Below are positions 9,276-21,127 of a stretch of DNA of 64,000 nucleotides, in pieces. Position 1 is the stretch's first letter, and the number at the start of each line of letters is the position of its first letter. The notes beneath the pieces are model-generated. The model did not search any database and was not told where the DNA came from. It was given only the letters and a program-made list of their open reading frames with translations. The DNA comes from Prorocentrum cordatum. Taxonomy: Eukaryota; Sar; Dinophyceae; Prorocentrales; Prorocentraceae. The position numbers and the translations under genes are program-made. The stretch spans positions 50,001 to 114,000 of the forward strand of contig CAUYUJ010019288.1 of the NCBI GenBank assembly GCA_963575745.1, in the 5' to 3' direction.

Positions 9276-9345
9276 TGGCGTGCATGTGCCTCGTGCGGCA
9301 GAGCGCGCCTGCAGCCCTAATGCGGGCCTCCACCGCTCCCCAGGG

Positions 9346-9510
9346 TTAAGTCTGGCCTGGCCCTCTACAGGAGGAGTAGTCAAAACTCGTCGACAAATAA
9401 TCAGGGGACGATTTTTGGAATATTATTGTTTTTTGTTTGGGGGGGTACTTTTTTGGTATCTTGCATGTTTCGTCCGAAATCCGCCTGTCTGGGGGACACG
9501 GCCGACCTAA
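9346..9510 (+). mobile_element. MITE-like element family M2, copy 1
   Basis: Begins TTAAGTCTGGCC and ends GGCCGACCTAA, imperfect terminal inverted repeats. Inside lie CCTCTACAGGAGGA and CGTCCGAAATCCGCCTG. The flanks CCCCAGGG (9338-9345) and CCCCAGGT (9511-9518) match at 7 of 8 positions, an 8-bp target duplication as in copies 37111-37270 and 47544-47696. Confidence 0.75.
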
Positions 9511-9518
9511 CCCCAGGT

Positions 9519-9985
9519 GCAGCTCAGGGCGGTCTCCACACCGCCGTGCCGCCTCCTGCGGGTCGGGGTGTTGAGCCCCCTTGCCTTGGACTGCGTTGGG
9601 GTGCCTTTGGTGCCAGCACTGTCTGCCTCTGGGAGCTGGCTCGGGGGGTGGCATCGATTTAAAGTCGCCCATTCGTGTACTCGCCGATAGTGGCGTGGGT
9701 GCCAGAACCGTGCCCAGACGCCAGCCGCTTCGCTGTTGAGGGCCTATCGGTAATACATTGGCGCTCACAGGTCGATGCAGACTTCCTTCTGCCAGTCTCC
9801 TCTGTCTGACTCTCACGAGGTTCCCTGGATAGGGATCTACACCTTCGGGCTTCCGAACAGGGATTTCTTGTGGGATCAGATCATCAATCTGGCCATTGCG
9901 GTGGGTGTGAAGAAATTGTTGCTTGACAAGTTGGTCGGGTGGCGTATGACGAGGCAAGGGTTCGTGACCCATTGGTGCGAATTCG
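9519..9985. other. No gene seen
   Basis: Unique-looking, moderately GC-rich DNA with frames on both strands but no recognisable product. Confidence 0.4.
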
Positions 9986-9990
9986 CATGG

Positions 9991-10690
9991 TATCGAAGAA
10001 GCCTACGGCGAATCACCGCCGCCCCCTGCCTTTTAGGATACGTCTATGTAGCCAAACGTTTGGGCAAAGTTTGGCCACGCTATTGGACCATGCGTGAACG
10101 TGGGGAAGGAAGAGGAGAATCAGGAGAGGGAGGAAAATGGAGGAAGAGAAGGATGAGGCGACCTCTTGGGAGCCTTCTCCTGGAGGTCTCTTGGATGCCT
10201 CTTGGGGGCCTCCTTGGGCCTTTTGAGGGCCTTCGGGGGCTTCTTGGGGGCCTCTTTGGCGGTCTTACGGCGTTCCTGGCCCGTCTGATGTCGCCTTGGG
10301 AGCCTCTCTGGGCGTTCTTGGGGCCCTCTTGGGGCGCTTCACGATCAATGATTGTGGCCTCTTCGGGCCTTCCTGGAGGACCTCTTGGAGGCCTCTTGGG
10401 CAGTGTTAGAGGCCTCTTGGGCACTTCTTGGGCCGTCTTGGGCTCTCTTGGACCATCTTGGCGATCTTGGAGGCACCTTGGGACCGTCTTGGAGGCCATC
10501 TTAGGGCTATCTTTGGCTCTCTTGGGGCCATCTTGCCCTTCTTGGAGGCATCTTGGAGGATATCTTGGGCCATCTTGACCGTCTTGGAGGCCAACGGAGT
10601 TGGGTTTTTACGAGGCTTTCTGCAGCTTTCAGGGTGACCGGCGGGCTGGGCCGAAGACCTATTGGGAGCCTAAGCTAATCAGAAACCACC
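9991..10690 (+). repeat. Module with TTGGGGGCC minisatellite, copy 1
   Basis: Order: a conserved lead of about 100 bp (CCTACGGCGAATCACCGCC, GGGCAAAGTTTGGCC, CTATTGGACC), a GGAGGAA patch, a degenerate 12-15 bp minisatellite (CTTGGGGGCCTC, CATCTTGGAGGC) at about 10150-10590, and a closing stretch (GGGTTTTTACGAGG, CAGCTTTCAGGGTGACCGGCGGG). The order recurs in the next copy. Confidence 0.65.
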
Positions 10691-11600
10691 CAGACGTCCA
10701 GCACGCCAGGCACCCTTGTGGTGAGCCGCAGGGGGCGGCGGATCGAAGTCGCCTGCGGCGAATCACCGCCGTCCACTGCCTTTTTGGATGCGCCTATGTG
10801 GCCAAATGTTTGGGCAAAGTTTGGCCGCGCTATTGGACCGTGCGTTCCCCCAGCCGTTGTGGAAGCCCTTCGGGGAACATGTGGGGGAGGAAGAGGAGGA
10901 TCAGGAGAGGGAGGAAAAATGAAGATGAGGAGACGGATGAGGAGATCTCTTGGGAGTTTCCTGGGGGCCTCTTGGGGGCCTCCTTGGGCCTCTTGGGGCC
11001 TTCGGGGGCTTCTTGGGGGCCTCTTTGGCGGTCTTACTGCGTTCCTGGCCCGTCTGACGCCGTCGGACGCCGTCTTGGGAGCCTCTCTCGGCCGTCTTGG
11101 GGCCCTCTTGGGGCGCTTCAGGGTCGTCTTGACGGCCTTCTTGGGCGTTTTGGTTGAGGCCTCTTGGGCTCTCTTGGGGCCCTTTGGAGGCCGTCTTGGG
11201 AGCCTCTTGGGCCGTCCTGGGGCCATCTTGGAGGCCTCTCGGGTGATCTTTGGGCAATCTGTGATGCCTCTTGAACGATCATGGGGAGATCTTGGGCAGC
11301 TCTTGGGCCGTCGTGGAGGCCTCTTGGGGCCCTCTTGGGCCGTATTGGGTCTTCTTGGAGGCATTGTGTGTCTTCTTGGTGGCTTCTTGGGCGGGCTTGA
11401 AGGCATTTTGCGGCCATCTTTTGGCTTTCTAGGTGCCATCTCAATTCGCTGTCTTGGAGGCCATCTTGGCCGTCTTGGAGGCTATCTTTGCCGTCCTGGA
11501 GGCATCTTGGAGGCCATCTTGGCCGTCTTGGGAGCGATCTGACCGATGAGAGGTGGATTTTGTGCAGCTCTCCGGGTGGCCGGCGGGTTGGGCGGAAGCC
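10691..11600 (+). repeat. Module with TTGGGGGCC minisatellite, copy 2
   Basis: Same order as copy 1: lead at about 10741-10845 (GCGGCGAATCACCGCCGTCC), GGAGGA patch, minisatellite about 10935-11545, closing stretch about 11545-11600 (GTGCAGCTCTCCGGGTGGCCGG). The long translations (Leu/Gly/Ser or Pro/Arg/Lys) follow the minisatellite and are not genes. Confidence 0.65.
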
Positions 11601-11800
11601 TCAGGAGTTCTTTAGACAAGAACCAGCAACCTCCCAGACGTTTGGCGCGCCGTGCACCCTGTGGCAAGACCACAGGGGTTGGCAGATCGAAGACACCTAC
11701 GGCGAACCACCGCCGCCCACTGCCTTTTTGGAAGCGCCTGCGTGGCCGAAAGTTGGGTTTGAGCTTGGCCAAGCTATCGGGGAGAGGCCCCTCGTGAGAA
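11601..11800 (+). repeat. Module with TTGGGGGCC minisatellite, truncated copy 3
   Basis: Contains the AGACGTTTGGCGCGCC linker and the lead sequence (CTACGGCGAACCACCGCCGC, CTTGGCCAAGCTATCGGGG) but no minisatellite. It runs into a different repeat at about 11812. Confidence 0.6.
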
Positions 11801-11811
11801 CACCGGGGCCC

Positions 11812-11998
11812 CTCAGGCGAACAGCCGAAGTCCGTCCCACGAACGCTCCGACGAACAGCGAAGTCCGTCAGGCGAACAGCCTGGGGTCCGTCAGGCGAAC
11901 AGCCCCGGAGACGTCCGGCGAACAGCCCCGGAGACGTCTCGCGAACAGCCCCGGAACGCGCAGGCGAACAGCCCCTGAACGGCGAGGGCCGCTCACCC
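11812..11998. repeat. Short tandem repeat GTCAGGCGAACAGCC
   Basis: About eight imperfect units of GGCGAACAGCC with a 10-20 bp spacer (CCCCGGAGACGTC and similar), ending at a CTCCTCC tract just before the first CCCTAA repeats. Confidence 0.7.
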
Positions 11999-12185
11999 TC
12001 CTCCTCCTCCTCCTCAGACCCCCAACCCTGACCCTAAACCCTAACCCTAAACCCAAACCCTAAACCCGAACCCTGAACCCAAAACCCTGAAACCTAACCC
12101 GAAACCTAATCCAGAACCCTAACCGTGACCCCATTAACCCTAATCCTAACCCTAACCCCTAAGCCCTAGCCCTAATCCAGAGACC

Positions 12186-12347
12186 GACGGACAACCACAA
12201 GTTTCCACTCCAAACTCCCCAGAATGTTCTGGACATCGCGTCCACGTGACCCCTCTCCGAACAACTCGGAGAATTCTCGTACCCCCGCGACGACGACGCC
12301 GACCACGACGTCGACGACGACGAATACGACGTCGACGACGACGAGCT
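12186..12347 (+). repeat. D module copy 1
   Basis: GTTTCCACTCCA, ACTCCCCAG, GTTCTGGACATCGCGTCC, a CCGAACAACTCGG hairpin, GAATTCTCGT, then GAC-rich repeats ending GACGAGCTAACCC. Flanked by CCCTAA repeats on both sides. Confidence 0.85.
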
Positions 12348-12464
12348 AACCCTAAACCCTAACCCTAAAACCTAAATCCTAACCCGAACCCTAAACCCTT
12401 TTCCCTAACCCTAACTAAACCCTAACCTAGAACCCTAACCCTAAACCCTAACCCTAGACCCTAG

Positions 12465-12495
<31 letters not shown>

Positions 12496-12578
12496 GCCCG
12501 AACGCTAAACCCTAACCCTAAACCCTAACCCTAAACCCTAACCCGAACACTAATGCCTAACCCTAACCCTAAACCCTA

Positions 12579-12611
<33 letters not shown>

Positions 12612-12674
12612 CCCTAAACCGAACCCTAATCCAGAACCCTAACCGTGACCCCCTAACCCTAACCCTAACCCTAA

Positions 12675-12847
12675 CGACGACGACGACAACGAACGACGAA
12701 GTTTCCACTCCAGACTCCCCAGCATGTTCTGGACATCGCGTCCCCGAGGCCCCTCCCCGAACAACTCGGGGAATTCTCGTGCCCCCACGACGACGACGAC
12801 GCCGACCGCGACGTCGACGACGACGAATACGACGACGACGACGAGCT
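12675..12847 (+). repeat. D module copy 2
   Basis: As copy 1, preceded by (CCCTAA)n and a short (ACG)n, with the full CCCCGA/TCGGGG hairpin around ACAAC. Confidence 0.85.
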
Positions 12848-13233
12848 AACCCTAAACCCTAACCCTAAACCCAAATCCTAACCCGAACCCTAAACCCTAA
12901 ACCCTAACCCTAAACCTAACCCGGAACCCTAACCCTGAACCCTAACCCTAAACCCTAACCCTAAACCCTAACCCCAAACCGTAACCCTGAACCCTAACCC
13001 GAACACTAAATCCTAACCCTAAACCCTAAACCCAAAACCTTAACCCTTACCCTAAACCCTAACCCTAACCCTAAACCTAACTCTAACATTAAAACCTACC
13101 CCCCCCCAACCCTGACCCTAAGCCCTAACCCCAAACCCTAACCCCATCCCTAAACCCTAACCCTAAACGTAACCCTAAACGAACCCTAATCCAGAACCCT
13201 AACCGTGACCCCCTAACCCTAACCCTAACCCTA

Positions 13234-13406
13234 ACGACGACGACGACGAAGAAGTTTCCACTCCAGACTCCCCAGGATGTTCTGGACATCGCGTCCCCGA
13301 GGCCCCTCCCCGAACAACTCGGGGAATTCTCGTGCCCCCACGACGACGACGACGCCGACCGCGACGTCGACGACGACGAATGCGACGTCGACAACGACGA
13401 GCTAAG
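13234..13406 (+). repeat. D module copy 3
   Basis: Same order as copy 2; ends GACAACGACGAGCTAAGC before further CCCTAA. Confidence 0.85.
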
Positions 13407-13512
13407 CTAACCCTAAACCCTAACCCTAACACCTAAATCCTAACCCGAACCCCAAACCCTAAACCCTAACCCTAAGCCTAACCCAGAACCCTAACCCTAA
13501 ACCCTAACCCTA

Positions 13513-13545
<33 letters not shown>

Positions 13546-13580
13546 CCCTAATCCCTAACCCGAACACTAAACCCTAACCC

Positions 13581-14884
13581 TAAATCTTTAATCCTTATAA
13601 TTATTGAAACCTTAAGTCCGCTAAACCGGCCGCTATGCATCCCCCCCTCCATCCCTTGCAAAAAATAGTATTTCCTGATCATGCGCTCAGAAAGCCATAT
13701 TTTTACAGTCTATTGTGCCCGGCCCGGGTCGCAACCCGGGCCTTTCCATTGCAACAAATATTATATCCTGATCATGCGATCAGAAAACCATATTTTTTAC
13801 AATGCAAAGTGCCCGGCCGTGGTTCGCGACCCCGCATGTAAACCGGGGTTTTCTATTGCAAAAAATGATATAAACTTAACATTCTGCTCTTGCAAGATGT
13901 GTCCATGCTCATATTCCATTGCAAAAAATACGACAAAGTGCACACGCGCGCGGCGGCCGCGCGATCATGGCGAAATCTTTTGAAACACAATGTGTTTTCA
14001 ATGTTTTTCAGAAGCGATATCAGCAAAACATATGAAAACATATGGTTTTCTCATACCACAATTGTGCAGGATCGCTCTCCGCGTGCATCCTGAATCATTG
14101 ACGAACCAAGATCTCAGCGGCTCCCAATGCCTCAAGGGGCGCCAGGGGCGCAGGGGCTCTCAAGGGCTATCGGAGGCTCCCAGGGGCTCCCGCGGCCGGT
14201 GCAAGGGGTTCCTGTGTTACAAGGGGCTCTTACAGGTTCCCAGGGGGGCTCCCAGGAGCTCTTAGAGGTTTCGAAGCTGGGGCTCTAGTGGGCTGGATCG
14301 CCCTCCGCGTGCATCCTGAACTATTGAAGAACCAGAGGGCCCAATGATTCCAAGGGGCGCCAGGGGCGCAGGGGCGCAGGGGCTCTCAGGGGCTATCGGA
14401 GGCTCCCAAGGGCTCCCGCGGCCGGTGCAAGGGGTTCCTGTGTTCAAGGGGCTCTCACAGGTTTCCGGGGGGGCTCCCAGGAGCTCCTAGAGGCTTCGAA
14501 GCTGGGGCTTTAATGGGCTCAAATGGGTTCGCAGGGGCTTCAGTGGCTCTCAAGGATTCCTGGAGGCTCCCAGGGGCTATCGCGGTCGGGTCCGGGGCTC
14601 TCTGTGTTCGATGGGGCTTTCAGAGGCTCCCATGGGGGATTTCCAGGAACTCCCAGATGTTCCCAAGGCCTCCCCTGTGCTTAATGTGTTTCAGGGGTTT
14701 CCAGGGGCTCTCAGGGGCTCTCAGGGGCATCGTGTATTACAACGAGCATACTTGGTGCTACAGCCACGGTATAACATGAGAGGAGAGATGATCTTTATGT
14801 GGGGGTGGAGATGCGGGGGGGATTGATAGCCACCGCAGGTGAGTGCCTATGCAGGTAGGTATTCCTGGCCTTGCCCTGTTAGAC
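13581..14884 (+). repeat. Composite unit 1 (Head-B'-Tail', type I)
   Basis: Head 13581-13638 (TAATTATT core, CGGCCGCTATGC end), B' repeats about 13640-13870 with the perfect hairpin CTGATC-ATGC-GATCAG (13768-13783), a diverged stretch with CGCGCGCGGCGGCCGCGCG (about 13945-13965), then two 225-bp copies of a GGGGCTC-rich repeat (about 14070-14295 and 14296-14520) and a partial third. The Tail' (about 14752-14884) carries the shared GGAGAGATGATCTTTATG and CCACCGCAGGTG core and ends at TTAGACCC. Confidence 0.75.
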
Positions 14885-15109
14885 CCTAAACCCTAACCCT
14901 AAACCCAAAACCCTAACCCTTACCCTAAACCCTAACCCTAAACCTAACTCTAACATTAAAACCTAACCCCCCCAACCCTGACCCTAAACCCTAACCCCAA
15001 ACCTTAACCCTAAACCCTAAACCCTAACCCTGAACCCTAACCCTAACCCTAAACCGAACCCTACTCCAGAACCCTAACCGTGACCCCCTAACCCTAACCC
15101 TAACCCTAA

Positions 15110-15282
15110 CGACGACGACGACAACGACGACGTTTCCACTCCAGACTCCCCAGCATGTTCTGGACATCGCGTCCCCGAAGCCCCTCCCCGAACAACTCGG
15201 GGAATTCTCGTGCCCCCACGACGACGACGACGCCGACCGCGACGTCGACGACGACGAATACGACGTCGACGACGACGAGCTA
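15110..15282 (+). repeat. D module copy 4
   Basis: Same order as copies 2 and 3, with one change at CCCCGAAGCCCC. Confidence 0.85.
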
Positions 15283-15589
15283 ACCCTAAACCCTAACCCT
15301 AAAACCTGAATCCAAACCCGAACCCTAAACCCTAAACCCTAACTCTAAACCTAACCCAGAACCCTCACCCTAACCCCTAACCCTAAACCTAAACCCTAAC
15401 CCTAATCCCTAACCCTAAACCCTAACCCTAATCCCTAACCCGAACGCTAATCCCTAACCCTAACCCTAACCCTAAACCTAACTCTAACATTAAAACCTAC
15501 CCCCCCCAACCCTGACCCTAAACCCTAACCCCAAACCCGAACCCTAAACCTAACCCTAAACGAACCCTAATTCCCTAACCCTAACCCTA

Positions 15590-15760
15590 ACGACGACGAC
15601 GACGAAGAAGTTTCCACTCCAGACTCCCCAGACTGTTCTGGACATCGCGTCCCCGAGGCTCCTCCCCGAACAACTCGGGGAATTCTCGTGCCCCCACGAC
15701 GACGACGACGCCGACCGCGACGTCGACGACGACGAATACGATGTCGACAACGACGAGCTA
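15590..15760 (+). repeat. D module copy 5
   Basis: Same order; differs at GACTGTTCTGG. The Head of composite unit 2 follows directly. Confidence 0.85.
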
Positions 15761-15763
15761 ACC

Positions 15764-16234
15764 TTAAATTTCTAATCATATAATTATTAAGCCCTATTGC
15801 CATGAAACCGGTCACCATGCAACCCGGCCTCATCTATTGCAAAAAAATAGCATTTCCTGAGCATGCGTGCAGAATCTCTTGTATTTTACACTACAAAGTG
15901 CCCGGTCCCCGTTGCGAGCCCGGTCCATCTACTGCAAAAAATAGTATTTCCTGAGCATGCGCGCAGACTCTCTTGTATTTTACAATATAAAGTGCCCGGC
16001 CCCCGTTGCGACCCCGTTAAGTAAACCGGCTCCATCTACTGCAAAACATAGCATTTGCTGATCCTGAGCATGCTCCATCCTGAGCATGCGTGCAGGATCT
16101 CTTGTATTTTACAATACAAAATGCGACCCCCTTATGTACACCGGCTCCATCTCCTGCACAACCTCGCGCTTTCTGCGCATGCGTGCAGAATCTTTAGCCC
16201 GTTAGAGCACTCGCGTGCCAACTGGATCGCACAT

Positions 16235-16267
<33 letters not shown>

Positions 16268-16401
16268 TCGTCGACGTTGCACTCGCTGTGGTTCTACCGA
16301 GGGGAGAGATGATCTTTATGGTGGGGTGGCTTGCGGGTGGGACTGACGGCCACCGCAGGAGGGTTCGCGGTCAAGGTGTGCTCGTGGCCGCGCCTAGTAG
16401 A
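15764..16401 (+). repeat. Composite unit 2 (type II)
   Basis: Head 15764-15826, about four B repeats to 16190 (TGCAAAAAATAG, GAGCATGCGTGCAG, TTGTATTTTACA), Tail 16196-16401 with (GTC)n, GGGGAGAGATGATC and CGCCTAGTAGA. The next Head follows with no telomere repeat between. Confidence 0.85.
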
Positions 16402-17032
16402 TTCTTAATGTTATCATTATTAAATTTCAATTATTGCAAACGCGGCCGTTATGCAAACCGGCTCCACCTACTGCAAAAAATTGCATGTCCTGCGCATGCG
16501 TGCAGAATCTCTTGTAATTTACATTACAAAGTGCCCAGTCCCCGTCGCGAGCCCGCCCCATCCACTGCAAAAAATAGCATTTCCTGCGCATGCGTGCAGA
16601 ATCCCTTGTATTTTTTACAGCACAAAGTGCCCAGCCCCCGTTGCAACCCCGTTATGTAAACCCGCTCCATTTACTGCAAAAAGTATCATTTCCTGATTCT
16701 GAGCATGCTCCATCCTGAGCATGCGTGCAGAATCTTTTGTATTTACACTACAGAATGCGACCCCCTTCTGTACACCGCCTCCATCGCCTGGACAACCTCC
16801 CGCTTCCTGCGCATGCGTGCAGAATCTTTAGCCCGTTAGAGCACTCGCGTGCCAACTGGATCGCACACCCGTCGTCGCCGTCGTCGTCGTCGTCGCCGTC
16901 GTCGACGTTGCACTCGCTGTGGTTCTACCGAGGGAAGAGATGATCTTTATGGTGGGGTGGCGTTCGGGTGGGAGTGACGGCCACCGCAGGTGGGTTCGCG
17001 GTCCAGGTGTACTCGTGGCCACGCCTAGTAGA
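16402..17032 (+). repeat. Composite unit 3 (type II)
   Basis: Head 16402-16452 (diverged), about four B repeats, Tail 16831-17032, then a short CCCTAA block (17030-17112). Confidence 0.85.
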
Positions 17033-17111
17033 CCCTAACCCTAAAACCTAAATCCTAACCCGAACCCTAAACCCTAAACCTTAACCCTAAACCTAACCCA
17101 GAACCCTAACC

Positions 17112-17727
17112 CTAAGTCTCTAATTATATAATTATTTAACCCTGACTTCTACAAAACCGCTTGTAATGCAAACCGACTCCATCTACTGCAAAAAATAACA
17201 TTTCCTGAGCATGCGTGCAGAATCTCGTGTATTTTACATTACAAAGTGCCCAGTCCCCGTTGCGACCCCGCTCCATCTACGGCAAAAAATAGCATTTCCT
17301 GAGCATGCGTGCAGAATCTCTTGTATTTTACAATACAAAGTGCGACCCCGTTATGTAAACCGGCTCCATCTACTGCAAAAAATAGCTTTGCTGAGCATGC
17401 GTGCAGAATCTTTTGTATTTTACATTACAAAGTGCCCAGTCCCGTTTGCGACCCGATCTATCTATTCAGCAAAATAGCATGTGCTGCGCATGCGTGCAGA
17501 ATCTCTCCCGCCCGACCCGACTCTTCCCGCCCGTTAGAGCACTCGCGTGCCAACTGGATCGCACATCCGTCGTCGCCGTCGTCGTTGTCCTCGTCGTCGA
17601 CGCTGTCTTCGATGTGGTTTTAACGAGGGGAGAGATGATCTTTATGGTGGGGTGGCTTGCGGGTGGGAGTGACGGCCACCGCAGGTGGGTTCGCGGTCCA
17701 GGTGTACTCGTGGCCACGCCTAGTAGA
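17112..17727 (+). repeat. Composite unit 4 (type II)
   Basis: Head 17112-17172, three to four B repeats, a CGCCCGACCCGACTC linker and Tail 17508-17727. Confidence 0.85.
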
Positions 17728-17942
17728 CCCTAGCCCTAAACCCTAACCCTAACCCTAACCCTAAACCCTGACCCTAAACCGTAACCTTAATCCCTAACCC
17801 GAACACTAAACCCTAACCCTAAACCCGAACCCTAAACCCAAACCGCTAACCCTCACCCTAAACCCCAACCCTAAACCTAACTCTAATTTTCAAACCTAAC
17901 CCCCCAACCCTGACCTTAAACCCTAACCCCAAACCCTAGCCT
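17728..17942. repeat. Telomere-type block 3
   Basis: Degenerate CCCTAAA/CCCTAACC repeats without a D module. Confidence 0.85.
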
Positions 17943-18666
17943 TAAATAAATTTTTTGATTAATTAAACCCTAATTACCCAGACCCCATGCGTCCCAACTG
18001 TGATCCAACTTCCTGGGTCGAGCCTGCTATGGGGATCTTTACGACCCGCTATGTAAACCGCCCACAATCTCATGCAACAAATAATATTTCCTCATCATGC
18101 CTGCTCCCAGGCGCACTCCTGGATCGAACCTGCTATAGGGATCTCTGCGACCCGCTATGTAAACCTTCACAATCCTATGCAACACATATTATTTCCTCAT
18201 CATGCCTGCTCCCAGGCGCACTCCTGGATCGAGCCTGCGATGGGGATCTTTACGACCCGCTATGTAAACCACCCACAATCCTATGCGCCACTCTTATGTA
18301 AACCAGCTCCGTCTACTGCAACAAATATCACTTTCTTCGCATGCGTGCAGTATCTCTTGTATTTAACAATACAAAGTGCCTTCCGTTGCGACCCGATCCA
18401 CCGATTCTACCGCCTAGCGTTTCCTGCGTATGCGTGCAGAACCTCTTCCGCCCGACCCGACTCGTCCCGCCCGTTACAGCACTCGCGTGCCAACTGGATC
18501 GCACATCCGTCGTCGCCGTCGTCGTTGTCCTCGTCGTCGACGCTGTATTCGATGCGGTTCTCACGAGGGGAGAGATGATCTTTATGGTGGGGTGGCTTGC
18601 GGGTGGGATTGACGGCCGCCGCAGGTGGGTTCGTGGGCAAGTTGTAATCGTGGCCAAGCCTGTTAG
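17943..18666 (+). repeat. Composite unit 5 (diverged B repeats)
   Basis: After a diverged Head come three copies of about 110 bp (CATCATGCCTGCTCCCAGGC, CTGGATCGAGCCTGC, CGACCCGCTATGTAAACC) up to about 18295. One or two ordinary B repeats and the Tail (18449-18666) follow. Confidence 0.75.
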
Positions 18667-18940
18667 ACCCTAACCCTAAACCCTAACCGTAACCCTAAAC
18701 CGAACCCTACTCCAGAACCCTAACCGTGACCCCCTAACCCTAACCCTAACCCTAACCCTAACCCGAACGACGACGACAACGACGAAGTTTCCACTCCAGA
18801 CCCCCCAGCATGTTCTGGACATCGCGTCCCCGAGGCCCCTCCCCGAACAACTCGGGGAATTCTCGTGCCCCCACGACGACGACGCCGCCGACCGCGACGT
18901 CGACGAGGGCGACTACGACGTCGACAACGACGAGCTAACC
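18667..18940. repeat. Telomere-type block 4 with D copy 6
   Basis: Short CCCTAAA block then D module 18768-18938, which has small changes (GACCCCCCAGC, GACGAGGGCGACTACGAC). Confidence 0.85.
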
Positions 18941-20286
18941 CTAAATCTCTAATCTCTATAATTATTAAACTCTAAATCCTTCCAAACCGGCCGCTATGCA
19001 GGTCGGCGTCTATCCCTGGCAACAAATATTATTTCCTGATCATGCGATCAGAAAACCTTATTTTTTACAATGCATTCTGCCCGGCCCCGGTCGCGACCCG
19101 GGCTCATCCATTGCAGAAAATACTATATCCTGATCATGCGATCAGAAAACCTTTTGTTTACAATACAAAGTGCCCGACCCGGTTCGCGGCCCCGGATGTA
19201 ACCCGGGTTTTTATATGGGAAAAATAATATAAACTCAACATCCTGCTCTTGCAAGATGTGTCCATGGTCTTAAGCGATAGCAGAACATACGACAAATTGC
19301 ACACGCGCGCGGCGGCCCCGTATGCGTACCGGAGTTTTATATTGTAGAACATTTTACAAACTGAAGATTCTGCTCTTGCAAGATGTGTGCATGGTAATAT
19401 TCCATTGCAAAAAATATGACAAAGTGCACAAGCGCGCGGCGGCCGCGCCATCATGGCCAACTCCTTTGGAAATTTCAATGTTTTCAGCGCTGGTGCTGTG
19501 CGACAGCCACGCTCGAGGCTGCGGTTATCCAGATGTTGTGGAACTCGCCTTTGTGCTAATCTATGTTATGCTTGCATAGCATACGAGAGGCGTTGCATAG
19601 CAAAACACGTTGAGGTCGGGCGAACCCTAGAGTCCGCCCGACCCGAACCGACCCGCTTGTTAGGGTTCACGCGTGTCAAGTGTATACGCACCATACTTTA
19701 ATGTCCCGCCCGCCCGACCCGACCCGCCCGTTAGGGTCCGCCCGACCCGACCCCACCCGCCCGTTAGGGTCCGCCCGCCCGACCCGACCCGACCCGCCCG
19801 TCAGGGTTCACGCGTGTCAAGTGCACACGCACCATACTTTAATGTCCCGCCCGCCCGACCCGACCCGCCCGCTAGGGTCCGCCCGACCCGACCCGACCCG
19901 CCCGTTAGGGTCCGCCCGCCCGACCCGACCCGCCCGTTAGGGTTCACGCGTGTCAAGTGTACACGCACCATACTTGAATGTCCCGCCCTCCCGACCCGAC
20001 CCGCCCGTTAGGGTCCGCCCGACCTGACCCGACCCGCCCGTTAGGGTCCGCCCGCCCGACCCGACCCGACCCGCCCGTTAGGGTCTCCCGCGCGCGCGCG
20101 CGGCCGCCGCCTCTTTGCTAAGCGCTTGCTCCCAGGCTTGCTACGGCATGCTATGCTATGCTACAGCCACGGTGTAACCTGAGAGGAGAGATGATCTTTA
20201 TGTGGGGGTGGAGATGCGAGGGGGATTGATAGCCACCGCAGGTGGGTGCCTATGCAGGTAGGTCTTCTTGGCCTTGCCCTGTTAGA
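18941..20286 (+). repeat. Composite unit 6 (type I)
   Basis: Head 18941-19004, B' repeats with perfect hairpins at 19036-19051 and 19130-19145, two GCGCGCGGCGGCC-linked segments (about 19200-19475), then GACCCGACCCGCCCGTTAGGG repeats (about 19620-20090) that mix a TTAGGG-like motif into a GC-rich unit, and a Tail' (about 20150-20286) like that of unit 1. Confidence 0.75.
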
Positions 20287-20857
20287 CCCTAACCCTCTAC
20301 CTAAATCCTAACCCGAACCCTAAACCCTAAACCCTAACTCTAAACCTAACCCAGAACCTTAACCCTAACTTCTAACCCTAAACCCTAACCCTAAACCCTG
20401 ACCTTAAACCGTAACCCTAATCCTAGCCCGAACACTTAACCCTAACCCTTACCCTAAACCCTAACCCTAACCCTAAACCTAACTCTAACATTACCCCCCC
20501 CCCCCCAGCCCTGACCCTAACCCCAAACCCCAAACCCTAACCCTAAACCCTAAACCCGAACCCTAACCTGACCTTCAAACGAACCCTAATCCAAAACCCT
20601 AGCCGTGACCCCCTAACCCTAACCCTAATCCTAACGACGACGACGACGAAGAAGTTTCCACCCCAGACTCCCCAGAATGTTTTGGACATCGCGTCCCCGA
20701 GGCCCCTCCCCGAACAACTCGGGGAATTTTCGTGCCCCCGCGACGACGACGACGCAAACCGCGACGTCGACGACGACGAATACGACGTCGACAACGACGA
20801 GCTAACCCTAAACCCTAACTCTAAAACCCAATAAGTCCTAAGTCGAATCCTAAACCT
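20287..20857. repeat. Telomere-type block 5 with D copy 7
   Basis: Degenerate CCCTAAA repeats with a D module at 20634-20804 (changes include GCAAACCGCGACG). Confidence 0.85.
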
Positions 20858-21127
20858 TAAGTCTCTAATCCTATAATTATTAAACCCTGATTGCAAAAGC
20901 GGCCCGTATGCAATCCCGCTCCATCTATTATAAAAAATAGCATTTCCTGAGCATGCGTGCAGATTTTTTTAAAACAGCACAAAGTGCCCAGTCCCCGTCG
21001 CGACCCGGCCCCATCTACTGCAAAAAATAGGATTTGCTGCGCATGCGTGCAGAATCTAATATTTTTCACAACACAAAGTGCCCAGTCCCCGTCGCGACCC
21101 CGCCCCACGTATTGCAAAATTATTTTT

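Larger units (their letters stand above)
12020..13600. repeat. Degenerate CCCTAAA telomere-type block 1
   Basis: Irregular CCCTAA/CCCTAAA/CCCGAAC repeats on the plus strand, interrupted by three D modules. The TTTAGGG motif on the minus strand is the telomere repeat reported for dinoflagellates and plants. Units are much decayed, so this is interstitial or subtelomeric rather than an active end. All such blocks here point the same way. Confidence 0.85.
14885..15763. repeat. Telomere-type block 2 with D copies 4 and 5
   Basis: Degenerate CCCTAAA repeats (about 14885-15109 and 15284-15589) separated and followed by D modules at 15110-15282 and 15590-15760. Confidence 0.85.

Noticed and set aside
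10040-10065. TGTAGCCAAACG as another spliced-leader relic
   Set aside because: It matches only a few bases around TAGCCA, lacks the GGCTCAAG end, and belongs to a repeated module lead.
10080-11542. Leu/Gly/Ser-rich and Pro/Arg/Lys-rich frames on opposite strands
   Set aside because: They follow the TTGGGGGCC minisatellite on both strands and recur wherever that minisatellite occurs.
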